The position numbers and the translations under genes are program-made. A DNA stretch of 63,841 nt, taken from the IMG/VR virus record IMGVR_UViG_3300021168_000030, positions 1-63,841 of that record; one strand, written 5' to 3'. The stretch's first letter is position 1. Each line of letters opens with the position of its first letter. Shown here in pieces: positions 30,908-39,076 of the stretch. A model generated the notes under the pieces. It was not told where the DNA came from. It saw only the letters and a program-made list of their open reading frames with translations, and searched no databases. Source of the DNA: a virus.

Positions 30908-31381
30908 ATGGCCGACCAGGACCTACCGGAGGTTTCGCCGTTTGTAGTTGATGCAATCATTGAGATGCTAAAAGCAGACAATGGCAACCTGCGTCCGGCC
31001 GATAAGGCCGCGCATATGCTGGCGCTGATTGTCGAGTTGCACAAACAGCATAAGCCGTTCCCGCCACGTAAAGACGTCGCGGCGGCTATCAAGGGGTCGA
31101 TAGCTGCGGTCGACGCGGCGCTCAACAGCAGGCTGGCCGAAGGGTATATTACTTTGGCGGTCGACACCGAGCCAGGTAATGTGCAGCGTCGCAATAGTGT
31201 TATTAGGCGACGTTTTATTATACCATCCAAAGACTTACTGGATGTTGTCGCTAACGCAAAACGGCAAGAGGCTAGTATAGTTCGATCGCGACTGCACGAG
31301 CCTGCGAGGCAGAAGGATGAGTTTGCGAGGCAGCAGGCTCGCAAAGAGGCCCGAAAAAAGACACACGAACCGAAAACTTAG
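30908..31381 (+). CDS. winged-helix-like putative regulator
   Basis: A 157-residue protein from the ATG at 30908 after GAGGAAAG. Residues 55-105 look like a winged helix: a Pro-Pro-Arg-Lys-Asp-Val-Ala-x3-Lys helix, a recognition-like helix ending Arg-Leu-Ala-Glu-Gly-Tyr-Ile, then a beta wing. The C-terminal 50 residues are highly basic and helical. With its own promoter it is a second candidate transcription regulator. Confidence 0.5.
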   Translation: MADQDLPEVSPFVVDAIIEMLKADNGNLRPADKAAHMLALIVELHKQHKPFPPRKDVAAAIKGSIAAVDAALNSRLAEGYITLAVDTEPGNVQRRNSVIRRRFIIPSKDLLDVVANAKRQEASIVRSRLHEPARQKDEFARQQARKEARKKTHEPKT

Positions 31382-31493
31382 GAAGGTTTATAGCCACAGG
31401 GTGAATTAACCGATATACCCCCTTGCTTACTATCGTTAGGGGTTATATGTGTGGTGTCTTCCTTTGGTGGAATGGTTAACAAGGAGAGTTGGG

Positions 31494-31847
31494 GTGCCAG
31501 TCGATCTATCGTTGCAACTCCGCGCCGAGAAAGCCATAGCTGCGGATATGGTAGAACCGTCCGGCAGTCGTACGGTTACGGTAAGCTTCCCCGTCGATAC
31601 CATTGCCAGCGTTCGATCGGCGCTGGAGCGCATTGTGCTCGTGGCCACTGGGGCACTGTCTACACTTGATGCGGGTGTTGCGAAGTATGGCGACGCCGAG
31701 ACTCTGAGAGGGGTCGGGCAGTTGCTCTCGGCGCTCTCCCAGTCGATGGTCAAGATCTTTTATTTTCTTTTACTCGTCCCGGTCCTGCACGGTCATGCCT
31801 GGTTCGGCAAAGCGTGCGTATTGCATTCGTTGTCTGGGATATTATGA
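31494..31847 (+). CDS. small phage protein with hydrophobic C-terminus
   Basis: A 117-residue protein from a GTG at 31494 after AAGGAG; an ATG at 31449 lacks a ribosome site. The first 80 residues are soluble alpha/beta, and residues 84-100 could be membrane-inserted. Function is unknown. Confidence 0.5.
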   Translation: MPVDLSLQLRAEKAIAADMVEPSGSRTVTVSFPVDTIASVRSALERIVLVATGALSTLDAGVAKYGDAETLRGVGQLLSALSQSMVKIFYFLLLVPVLHGHAWFGKACVLHSLSGIL

Positions 31848-31909
31848 CACCTTGGTCCGATTGCCGGTCAAGACCTTAAACTAGCACCGGCACTTTCCGT
31901 CAAAAATTG

Positions 31910-31954
31910 GTTGCATCCATGTCGATAGTGGGCTATATGCCCTCGGGATGCAAC
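31910..31954 (+). other. nested stem-loop in gene leader
   Basis: GTTGCATCC at 31910-31918 pairs with GGATGCAAC at 31946-31954. A smaller GGGC-TATAT-GCCC hairpin lies inside. It sits 27 bases before the next ATG and may shape its translation. Confidence 0.5.
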
Positions 31955-31980
31955 TAGCGTTATCGTAGTTGTTACAGGCG

Positions 31981-32553
31981 ATGAGCGATCAGCGACTCGG
32001 TCTCAATATTCCGATCCCGGACCCGTCGCTCCTAACTACGGAACAGTTTAATCGTGGGCAGGACAACGCGCGGCGCGAAATGTCGTCGCTGCGGGAATAC
32101 CTCATCAGCGAGATGACGCGGATTGAGAAGGTGCACGAAGAGAAGTTTAAAGGGATCGAAGTTCGTTTTGCGGAGAGCAAGATCGAGGGTAAGACCGCTT
32201 TAGAGGCGGCGTTGCGCGCTGCACAGAACCTGGTCGATGCCCAGAACAAATCAAACTCCGCTGCGGCGGAGAAAAGTGAGCAGAATTTCACGAAGCAGAT
32301 CGAGGCTCTCAATACGCAAACCACCACCATAACGGGGGCGCTGGCTGCCCAGGTGAGTGACATTAAAGAGAGGATAACCAGCTCTGAGTCGACCCACAAG
32401 GGCGCAACAGACAATACGGCCCGGCTGATGGCGGCGGCAATGTTCGTCGTTGCCCTTGGCATGGCCATTTTTACGGTAATGGAAAACCGCGGCGCTTCGG
32501 TGCCTACAGTAGTTTCACCGGCAGTCGTTCCAGTGCAACCAAACGGAAAGTGA
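31981..32553 (+). CDS. coiled-coil protein with C-terminal membrane anchor
   Basis: A 190-residue protein starting at 31981. Residues 20-140 are a long heptad-bearing coiled coil. A transmembrane helix (about 147-165) and a short Pro/Val tail follow. This design is common in phages of alphaproteobacteria, but the role is unknown; it may sense or modify the host inner membrane. Confidence 0.6.
   Translation: MSDQRLGLNIPIPDPSLLTTEQFNRGQDNARREMSSLREYLISEMTRIEKVHEEKFKGIEVRFAESKIEGKTALEAALRAAQNLVDAQNKSNSAAAEKSEQNFTKQIEALNTQTTTITGALAAQVSDIKERITSSESTHKGATDNTARLMAAAMFVVALGMAIFTVMENRGASVPTVVSPAVVPVQPNGK
32503..32513. promoter_or_regulatory. near-consensus palindrome CCTACAGTAGT
   Basis: One mismatch to ACTACNGTAGT, near the end of the coiled-coil gene, reading Pro-Thr-Val-Val. 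Confidence 0.35.
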
Positions 32554-32559
32554 AATGCT

Positions 32560-32790
32560 ATGATAAGAACAGTTTTTCTTGCACCAGCGTCGGCCATGCT
32601 GGTGCTGGGCGTGCTCGCAGCACCGGCCCAGGCGGATTGCCGGTGGACAGGGTGGTCGTGGGCATGCGGCCAGCCACGACAGGAGCGGCACGAGCAGGAG
32701 TGGCGTGAGCGCCACGAATGGCGTCCGCCGGTCCGGCTTCACGAGTACGAGCACGAACGCGAGCAGCACGAGCATGACTATAGGAGGTAG
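32560..32790 (+). CDS. small secreted His/Glu/Arg-rich protein
   Basis: A 76-residue protein with a signal peptide cut after Ala-Gln-Ala (residue 25). The mature part has two Cys and many His, Glu and Arg in its second half and could bind metal. A third, diverged copy of the leader hairpin (32581-32605) lies inside the signal peptide codons. Confidence 0.55.
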   Translation: MIRTVFLAPASAMLVLGVLAAPAQADCRWTGWSWACGQPRQERHEQEWRERHEWRPPVRLHEYEHEREQHEHDYRR

Positions 32791-32792
32791 GC

Positions 32793-32969
32793 ATGGAACT
32801 GGTTCTCATCATCGTTGTGCTGCTCGTCCTCTTTGGTGGCGGTGGGTACTGGTATTCCAGTCGCAGCGGGCCTGGGTTCGGCGGCGGTAATCTGATCTGG
32901 CTGGTTATTGTGGTGATTGTGCTTCTGGCCCTGTTCGGTGGCGGCGGTCATTACATCGGGAGGTGGTAA
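32793..32969 (+). CDS. 58-residue double-membrane-span miniprotein
   Basis: Starts after TAGGAGG. Two hydrophobic helices (about 2-14 and 34-50) are each followed by a Gly-rich patch. Its stop overlaps the next start as TAATG. Function is unknown. Confidence 0.55.
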   Translation: MELVLIIVVLLVLFGGGGYWYSSRSGPGFGGGNLIWLVIVVIVLLALFGGGGHYIGRW

Positions 32970-33226
32970 TGGATCAATTCCTCGACAGCACGCTCGATAA
33001 GCTGCGCGAAATGAAATGGCTAGTCGTTGCGCATTACGAGTTCATGCTGCATAGGCAGTTGCGCACTGTCTGGTTCTTCGTTCATGTTTGCGGGCAGTCG
33101 ATCAAGGCAGAAGGCGCGTCTAGCTCTGAGCTTCTCGTGCTGCAGATGGCACTAGGCGACGCCCTGGCGCATACGTGCAATCATCGCGACTGTACGAGTT
33201 TACGAGGTGAAGAGGGTAAATCATGA
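32969..33226 (+). CDS. small phage protein of unknown function
   Basis: An 85-residue helical protein with several His and Cys and no clear membrane segment. It is coupled on both sides by TAATG and ATGA overlaps. Confidence 0.5.
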   Translation: MDQFLDSTLDKLREMKWLVVAHYEFMLHRQLRTVWFFVHVCGQSIKAEGASSSELLVLQMALGDALAHTCNHRDCTSLRGEEGKS

Positions 33227-33288
33227 TTGAGATCATTCGTGTGGTGCTCATGATCGTATTGATCGTCGCGGAGGCGTTTTGGATATGA
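33223..33288 (+). CDS. 21-residue membrane micropeptide
   Basis: Start and stop overlap their neighbours as ATGA. Almost the whole peptide is one hydrophobic helix. It may act mainly to couple translation, or be a membrane peptide in its own right. Confidence 0.35.
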   Translation: MIEIIRVVLMIVLIVAEAFWI

Positions 33289-33824
33289 TTCAGTGCAGCT
33301 GTCTTATACATGAGCACTGCGCTGTCTGTAATCCCAAGGCATTCGCTGAGGGTGTGGGGTTGCGTCGAGTGCCGCGGCATGCGGTCAATTCACCGAATCC
33401 GAAGCAGCGCTATGGCGACCTGAAGGTCCCGGTGCATCTCGTTCCATCTGCCGGCGTGCTTTATGAGGCGCTGGCGTTTGCCGAGGGGGCTAGGAAGTAT
33501 GGCCCCTATAACTGGCGTGAGAAGTCGGTCGAGGCTATGACGTACATCGGCGCGGCTATGCGGCACATACAGTGCTACCTCGACGGTGAAGAATATGATC
33601 CGGAGATTACCGAGCGGCCGACGCACCATCTCGGGTTGGCACGGGCCTGCCTTGGGATCTTGGCTGACTGTATCGAGACGGGGAACTTGATCGATAATCG
33701 GCCACCGAAGGGTCGGGCGGGGCCATTCCTTCGCGAGAACTCCTTAAGTCCAGCCGGCCGCGGGGATGCGGTCTTTGGGGTCTGTGCTCCGTGCGCGATC
33801 CCGCAGGAGAACTCTTCCGACTAG
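33285..33824 (+). CDS. dATP/dGTP diphosphohydrolase-like protein (DUF5664-like)
   Basis: A 179-residue protein. Residues 45-140 match the all-helical DUF5664 / dATP-dGTP diphosphohydrolase N-terminal pattern: Tyr-Glu-Ala-Leu-Ala-x4-Gly-Ala-x-Lys-Tyr-Gly, Asn-Trp-Arg, Ala-Met-Arg-His and His-Leu-Gly-x-Ala. It would hydrolyse purine deoxynucleotides and shape the dNTP pool. No PurZ-like gene is visible. Its last 27 codons run antisense over the terminase 3' end. Confidence 0.65.
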   Translation: MIQCSCLIHEHCAVCNPKAFAEGVGLRRVPRHAVNSPNPKQRYGDLKVPVHLVPSAGVLYEALAFAEGARKYGPYNWREKSVEAMTYIGAAMRHIQCYLDGEEYDPEITERPTHHLGLARACLGILADCIETGNLIDNRPPKGRAGPFLRENSLSPAGRGDAVFGVCAPCAIPQENSSD

Positions 33825-35153
33825 GCCCATCTGGGCGCCTAGGCAGAAATACTGGAGCGCATCGCAAATATCTGACCATGGGTGAAGCTTCTCGGGGGTG
33901 TCCTCGAATTGCCCGTCGCGCTTTTTACGGTAACGGTATTTGTTGCCTAGAGACTGAATTAGGATAGGGCAGCCTTCGCGGTTGATCTGTATTGCCGGCT
34001 CGCCCGAGATCTGCTTCGTGAATAGTCTTTCAACTGCTAATAGTCTATTGTCGATATTGTTCGTGCTGGCAGGGTAAGCCAGCAACCCTTCGTCTTTAAG
34101 CACGTCGAATGGGGTTTCTTCGGTAACTTGTGACCTCTGTCGTCCGGCAGGATCGCCGACTATGAAAATCCTTCGGCCGGCGAACGGCTCGGACATTAGG
34201 ACTGGCTTGAGATGATCGTCGACCATTTGGAGCAAGCCCATCCCCTCGGTGACGACCTCCTTCATGATGATCGCCCGGCCGTAGTTGTCGATCTGGCCTA
34301 TCAGCGCACAGGGGGTCCGGCCGAAATCCAGTCCGACCATGAGCGGCCGGTTCGGGTTCACGATTAGTTTCATGTCTTTGACGTGGGTCGGTGCGTGGAA
34401 GGACTTCCGGAACACTGCTTGGCCGGCGTTCGAGGTTCCCCATTGGCTTTCTACATAAACTTGGTATTCGTCGATATCATGTTCGCTACTGACGGTTTCG
34501 TAATATCCCGGCGGTAGGTTCTCGACGTTCTCGGCGTAAGGACCGACGCCCGACGGTTGATGGTATAGCGCCCATTTCGGGTCCGGATTTAGGACTAGGC
34601 GATCGTGATAGGGGCTGTCGGTATCCCACGGGTTCGTGTCGCCGATGAGCCCGTACCAGCTCGGGCCGCCCATCTCTTTGCTGGGGTAGCGTCCTAATCG
34701 GCGAATTAATCGAGGTATGATTTCTATTGGGATCTCGCGGAGCTCGTTGATCCATGCTCCGGTGAGCTGCATGGATAGTAGTTTTCGTACGTCTTCTTTG
34801 GTGTCTAGTGGTAATAGCAACCAATCTGAATGAATACGCGTTCCATCGGGTAGTCGAAGCCTGATTTGGATTGTGCTATCTGAAACGAAATAATGTATGA
34901 TCGACCCAAAATATTGTTGGATATCTGAGAGAACAGTTTGTTTTAATTGTTGCAACGTGTTTCTTATTAAAGCCCAGCGGGTGTATCTTATTTCGTTGTA
35001 GGGGGTTTGTTGGGTAGACCGGCGCATGATTTCTATGATAGAGCCCATCGACTTACCAGAACCGACCGGTCCGACAAGCACCCGTACTAAATGTTCGTTA
35101 TCGAGCATGAACCGTCCGACCGTGGGCGGCGGAGTATAATTTCGTCCGTACAT
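33744..35153 (-). CDS. terL: terminase large subunit
   Basis: A 469-residue DNA-packaging motor. Walker A is Gly-Pro-Val-Gly-Ser-Gly-Lys-Ser at 28-35. The Walker B-like motif is Trp-Ile-Asn-Glu. The nuclease domain starts with Gly-Leu-Asp-Phe-Gly-Arg and has a later Gly-Asp-Pro-Ala-Gly and a final Asp pair. It lies on the strand opposite to portal and coat, next to the small subunit. Confidence 0.9.
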   Translation of the reverse strand: MYGRNYTPPPTVGRFMLDNEHLVRVLVGPVGSGKSMGSIIEIMRRSTQQTPYNEIRYTRWALIRNTLQQLKQTVLSDIQQYFGSIIHYFVSDSTIQIRLRLPDGTRIHSDWLLLPLDTKEDVRKLLSMQLTGAWINELREIPIEIIPRLIRRLGRYPSKEMGGPSWYGLIGDTNPWDTDSPYHDRLVLNPDPKWALYHQPSGVGPYAENVENLPPGYYETVSSEHDIDEYQVYVESQWGTSNAGQAVFRKSFHAPTHVKDMKLIVNPNRPLMVGLDFGRTPCALIGQIDNYGRAIIMKEVVTEGMGLLQMVDDHLKPVLMSEPFAGRRIFIVGDPAGRQRSQVTEETPFDVLKDEGLLAYPASTNNIDNRLLAVERLFTKQISGEPAIQINREGCPILIQSLGNKYRYRKKRDGQFEDTPEKLHPWSDICDALQYFCLGAQMGLVGRVLLRDRARSTDPKDRIPAAGWT

Positions 35154-35155
35154 AA

Positions 35156-35680
35156 TTATTCTTTTGAATCGTCGGGCGCTGGCAGCGCGGCGGTTGGTGC
35201 TTCCACTACAGTAGTGAGCCGCTCAGTTTTGCCGTCTGGCATGTTTATGACTAGGTTGAACTGCGTTCCGGCGGCGGCCTCGCTGTTTCTATTAGCAACA
35301 GCTACGCCGTCTATTCCAGCCATGCGGTTGAGTTGCTTGAATGCGTCGATGCGCACGGCGGCTGAGTGTTTGGGGTCCGCAGCTATCCCGGCCATGTCCG
35401 GGACGAGCTCTATGCTGGCGTGACCCGCCATAGTCCTTCCGAGTTCGGGCACACTCACATCGCTTGATTTCAAGGCGCGAAGTGTTTGGGCCTCTTTCTT
35501 GAACTCGGGGTTGTCGTGCAAGAATCTCTTGAGGCCCTCTATTCCACCTAGACCATAACGCCGGCCTAGGTCTTCGGGCTCGTGCAGCCCGTAGGCAAGG
35601 TCATGCAGCAACGGTATGCGTAATCGGGGGTCGAGCTCGGGCGCGGCTGGCATCCTGAGAAGTTCATCGGTGTCGTCCAT
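35156..35680 (-). CDS. terS: terminase small subunit
   Basis: A 174-residue protein just upstream of the large subunit. Residues 25-70 form helix-turn-helix-like helices that would bind packaging DNA. The C-terminus is beta-rich with an acidic tail and holds the palindrome as Thr-Thr-Val-Val-Glu. Identity rests on position and fold pattern. Confidence 0.7.
   Translation of the reverse strand: MDDTDELLRMPAAPELDPRLRIPLLHDLAYGLHEPEDLGRRYGLGGIEGLKRFLHDNPEFKKEAQTLRALKSSDVSVPELGRTMAGHASIELVPDMAGIAADPKHSAAVRIDAFKQLNRMAGIDGVAVANRNSEAAAGTQFNLVINMPDGKTERLTTVVEAPTAALPAPDDSKE
35205..35215. promoter_or_regulatory. ACTACNGTAGT palindrome inside small terminase gene
   Basis: Exact copy with central A, near the 3' end of the gene. 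Confidence 0.6.
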
Positions 35681-35702
35681 GGGGGTCTATCTCACAACAC
35701 TG

Positions 35703-35729
35703 TTGATTTTACGCATCGGCATATATAAC
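35703..35729 (+). promoter_or_regulatory. possible late promoter before the portal gene
   Basis: TTGATT and TATAAC with a short 15-base spacer in the 77-base divergent gap. A partial palindrome, ACTGTAGT, lies just downstream. The spacer is below the ideal, so confidence is low. Confidence 0.3.
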
Positions 35730-35757
35730 TATAGGAACTGTAGTTTAGGAAAGGTAG

Positions 35758-37941
35758 ATGCCGCAGGCGATTCCAGGCGTCAGCTCGTCCACACCTCCGG
35801 CGTCGAGCCGGGCCGGTGGCCTGCTCCGCGTGGTCAGCCCTGCCCAGCTCGACGAGCAGGACCGCGCCAGGCTCGCGGCGGCATCCGCGCAGAATCGGCC
35901 GGGCCGGTCTGATCCTGCGACGGATCTGGGCGCTTACGTGCGCATTCGGTGGATGATGTTCCGCAACCACCGGAACCAAGGCAACAACCCGCTGAATTGG
36001 CGGTTGTTACGTGCTCAAAGGATGTTCGAGGGTAAATACGACCCGGATAAGCTCGCCGCTATATTGCGGTTCGGCGGCTCGCAGGTTTATTCGCGCCTGG
36101 TCGCAGTCAAGTGCCGCGGCGCCACGAGTCTTTTGCGTGACGTGTATATGGGCGCCGATCGGCCGTGGGATATCACGCCGCAGCCCGACCCGCCAGTGCC
36201 GCCCGAGATTAAGGCCAACATCGTCCAGTTGCTGTCGTCCGAGGTCATGGGGTTACAGCAGGCCGGGCAACCGGTCATTATGGATCAGGTGCACGCCAGG
36301 TTTTCGAGCCTGATGCATGCGGCACAGCAAGCTGCGCTGCGCACCGCGGGCGTCCAAGCAAAGAATGTCGCCGATAAGATCCAGGATATTCTGCACGACG
36401 GTGGGTTCTATGACGCCCTCGCGCAGTTTTTGGTTGATCTGCCGCTGTTTCCGTTCGCGTGCATTAAAGGCCCTATCGTTAGGATGGCGCCCAAGCTTAC
36501 TTGGGTCGGGGGCCGGCCGATCCTCCAGAAGAAACCTCAGATGTTTTGGGCACGGGTCAATCCGTTCAATATCTATTGGTCGCCTGGCGTGACGTGTATT
36601 GAGGACGCCGAGGTCATCGAACGTATGCGGATGACGCGCACCAACTTGAATGACTTGCTTGGTTTACCGGGGTACGACGAGAGCGCGGTTCGCGCCGCCA
36701 TACAGGATTACGACAATGGGCTGCGTGATTGGCTCGACGCGATCGACACTGAGGAAGCGCTCAATGAGGGGCGTGAGGACCCGAACTATAACCAGTCGCA
36801 TATGATCGAGGCAGTTGAGTATCATGGGAACGTGTACGGTAGATTGCTACTGGATAACGGGGTGGACTCTAAACAAATCCCCGATCCGGATCGGGATTAC
36901 GCGGTGCAGACCTGGGTGGTTGGGCGTCACACACTTAAGACCCAGATAAACCCCAATCCTCGTAAGCGGCATCCCTACTATCTTACCAGTTTCGAGAAGG
37001 TGCCCGGCACCGTGGCGGGGCATGGCCTTCCTGATATCCTCGAGGATATACAGGAAAGCGCTAACGCAACGCTGCGTGCATTGGTGAATAACCTGGCTAT
37101 TTCTTCAGGTCCGCAGGTGGTCATCAATGACGAGCGATTGGCGCCGACCGAGAACGGTGACGAGCTTTATCCGTGGAAGCGTTGGCATGTCCTTGATGAT
37201 CCTATGGGTAGTCAGCGCGAGCCGGTGACGTTTTTCCAACCGCAGAGCAACGCACAAGAGCTTCTTACGGTTTATACCGCGCTCAGTGGCATGGCCGATG
37301 ATATCTCGGCGATTCCGAGATACGTTACTGGGGAAGCGATGTCGGGCGGCGCCGGGCGTACGGCATCCGGACTGTCCATGCTGATGGGCAATTCGTCGAA
37401 GGTCCTTCAGACGGTCGCGGCCAATGTCGATCTCGACGTGATGGAGCCGAGCCTGTCCGGCCTCTACGACATGATCATGCTGACCGATACGACCGGCCTG
37501 CTGACTGGCGAGGAGGAGATCGAGGTTAACGGCGTCAACGTCGCGCTGCAGAAAGAGACTGAGCGCCAGAAGCAACTACAGTTCCTACAGATTACGGCCA
37601 ATCCAATTGACGCGCCTATTATCGGGGTTCCAGGGCGGGGCAAGGTTCTTAGAGCGGTGTCGCAGAATCTCGGCCTTCCGGATGATGTTGTTCCCGATGA
37701 TGAGGCTTTGGCGCAGATGGTCAAGGCCCAGCAGCAGATGCAGGCTGCCCAGGCTGTCGCTCAGGTGGTTCACGGGCCGGCTCAAGGTCAATCGGGCCAG
37801 CCGGGTCAGCCGGCTAAATCACCGGGTGCACAAGCGGCCGGAAATCAGGCGCCAACGCCCACGCCAACACGGCTCGCCGATCAGGCGTTGCCCGTCAATT
37901 CGTTCCAGCAAGGTAACCCAGGAGTATCGTCTAATGTCTAA
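35758..37941 (+). CDS. portal protein
   Basis: A 727-residue podovirus-type portal (head-tail connector). The middle carries the usual long helices and the Gly-Arg-Thr-Ala-Ser-Gly-Leu-Ser segment near residue 540. The last 100 residues are Gln/Pro-rich and disordered. It forms the dodecameric DNA channel at one head vertex. AGGAAAGG precedes the ATG. Confidence 0.88.
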   Translation: MPQAIPGVSSSTPPASSRAGGLLRVVSPAQLDEQDRARLAAASAQNRPGRSDPATDLGAYVRIRWMMFRNHRNQGNNPLNWRLLRAQRMFEGKYDPDKLAAILRFGGSQVYSRLVAVKCRGATSLLRDVYMGADRPWDITPQPDPPVPPEIKANIVQLLSSEVMGLQQAGQPVIMDQVHARFSSLMHAAQQAALRTAGVQAKNVADKIQDILHDGGFYDALAQFLVDLPLFPFACIKGPIVRMAPKLTWVGGRPILQKKPQMFWARVNPFNIYWSPGVTCIEDAEVIERMRMTRTNLNDLLGLPGYDESAVRAAIQDYDNGLRDWLDAIDTEEALNEGREDPNYNQSHMIEAVEYHGNVYGRLLLDNGVDSKQIPDPDRDYAVQTWVVGRHTLKTQINPNPRKRHPYYLTSFEKVPGTVAGHGLPDILEDIQESANATLRALVNNLAISSGPQVVINDERLAPTENGDELYPWKRWHVLDDPMGSQREPVTFFQPQSNAQELLTVYTALSGMADDISAIPRYVTGEAMSGGAGRTASGLSMLMGNSSKVLQTVAANVDLDVMEPSLSGLYDMIMLTDTTGLLTGEEEIEVNGVNVALQKETERQKQLQFLQITANPIDAPIIGVPGRGKVLRAVSQNLGLPDDVVPDDEALAQMVKAQQQMQAAQAVAQVVHGPAQGQSGQPGQPAKSPGAQAAGNQAPTPTPTRLADQALPVNSFQQGNPGVSSNV

Positions 37942-38176
37942 GGAAACAGCACAGCGTACTGAGTACGGCAATAAGACTGGTGAGATCGGCCACGATAAGG
38001 CGCTCTCCAGCAAGGCTGGCGAGATGATCAAGGGTGGCGGCTCCGGCGACGGCGGTGGGCCGACCGGGAGTTCGCGGTCTTATCCCAAGAGTTCAAAGGT
38101 CAATCTGTCGCCCGACTTCAACCCGATGCGCGATAAAAAGCGCTCGGGTACTGACTGGGCGGTAGGCGGGGTCTGA
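37934..38176 (+). CDS. small Gly/Lys-rich structural-region protein
   Basis: An 80-residue protein overlapping the portal end by eight bases. It is disordered, Gly/Ser-rich and basic. It may be a head component or an internal packaging peptide. No family is recognised. Confidence 0.5.
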   Translation: MSKETAQRTEYGNKTGEIGHDKALSSKAGEMIKGGGSGDGGGPTGSSRSYPKSSKVNLSPDFNPMRDKKRSGTDWAVGGV

Positions 38177-38178
38177 AC

Positions 38179-38376
38179 ATGAGAGGACATTATCTACTGC
38201 AGTTTTTTGCTTACGATCACTTGCCTGAGCATCTTCAGATAGTGAGTAAGCTATTTAGCGACTTAGCAAATAATCTGGAGGGCTTACCACAAAATCCGGA
38301 GAGCACGGCAGCGCTACGTAAACTGCTTGAAGCAAAGGACTGCGCTGTTCGGGCTATGTTGTTTAAGGATCTGTGA
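38179..38376 (+). CDS. candidate Acb2-like anti-CBASS helical hairpin
   Basis: A 65-residue protein made of two helices, with His-Leu-Pro-Glu-His-Leu-Gln near residue 14 and Ala-Leu-Arg-Lys-Leu-Leu-Glu-Ala-Lys-Asp at 45-54. The size and pattern resemble the Acb2/Tad1 hairpin family, whose members bind cyclic nucleotides and blunt CBASS signalling. It sits between portal and scaffold genes, a place where phages often insert accessory genes. The family call needs a profile search. Confidence 0.5.
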   Translation: MRGHYLLQFFAYDHLPEHLQIVSKLFSDLANNLEGLPQNPESTAALRKLLEAKDCAVRAMLFKDL

Positions 38377-38378
38377 AT

Positions 38379-38801
38379 ATGGCTTATCTCCCTGGAGTGC
38401 CCGACATGGGGCCGGCGCCGGTCAGCCCTATCGTTGGCAGCAGCAAGACGCCGATTGGGGCCCCGAAGGGCATCTCCGCGATCGCGCACAGCGTCGGTAA
38501 GCCCGGCCATGCGCAGCACCTCGGAAACATCGTCGGGACGCGTGGCGCTGGCTCTACCGCGCTTGGCGGCGGCGACCCGGCCATGCACAGCCTCGGACAC
38601 TACGGGAAGAAGGCCCCTCCCCTTTTGGGCGGTCAGACGGCCGGTATCGACCCGACGGCGCATGCCGGCGCGAACATGATCCGTGGTGGTGGTGCTAATC
38701 CCATGCGCTCGCATATCCGTGAGGGCGGCCTTGGGCCAGGGAAGATGAGCTCGCCAGGCGGGCCCGGCACCCAGTACAACATGGCTGGGGATACTGAATG
38801 A
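38379..38801 (+). CDS. Gly/Pro-rich phage protein of unknown function
   Basis: A 140-residue protein with low-complexity Gly, Pro, Ala and His and little predicted fold. Its stop overlaps the next start as ATGA. A structural role is likely from position only. Confidence 0.5.
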   Translation: MAYLPGVPDMGPAPVSPIVGSSKTPIGAPKGISAIAHSVGKPGHAQHLGNIVGTRGAGSTALGGGDPAMHSLGHYGKKAPPLLGGQTAGIDPTAHAGANMIRGGGANPMRSHIREGGLGPGKMSSPGGPGTQYNMAGDTE

Positions 38802-39076
38802 GCCTTAATCTTGGAACTCCGGCTATTGAGGCTATGCGCCGGCTCGGGATGAATTCCGACTGGAAGCACATACGCGAGGCCGTGCTCGAGCAGGCGCGCA
38901 CGAAGATGAACATAGCGTTGGAGTCTCAGCATGGGAATCCCGCTGACGCTTGTGGGTACGCGCGTGCTCTACGTGACATATCCGTTGCCTTTGAGTCGGC
39001 GACAATGGGTGTGCGGGTGAAGAAGCCAGGACTGCCAGGACCTCGGGAATCGCAGGAACAGTCCTATGCCTCTTGA
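38798..39076 (+). CDS. small phage protein before scaffold
   Basis: A 92-residue helical protein overlapping both neighbours. Function is unknown; it may be a head or scaffolding accessory. Confidence 0.5.
   Translation: MSLNLGTPAIEAMRRLGMNSDWKHIREAVLEQARTKMNIALESQHGNPADACGYARALRDISVAFESATMGVRVKKPGLPGPRESQEQSYAS

Noticed and set aside
31451-31500. A stretch resembling a tRNA D-arm (GGTGGAATGGTTAAC)
   Set aside because: No matching acceptor, anticodon or T arm could be folded around it; it is the leader of the GTG-started gene at 31494.
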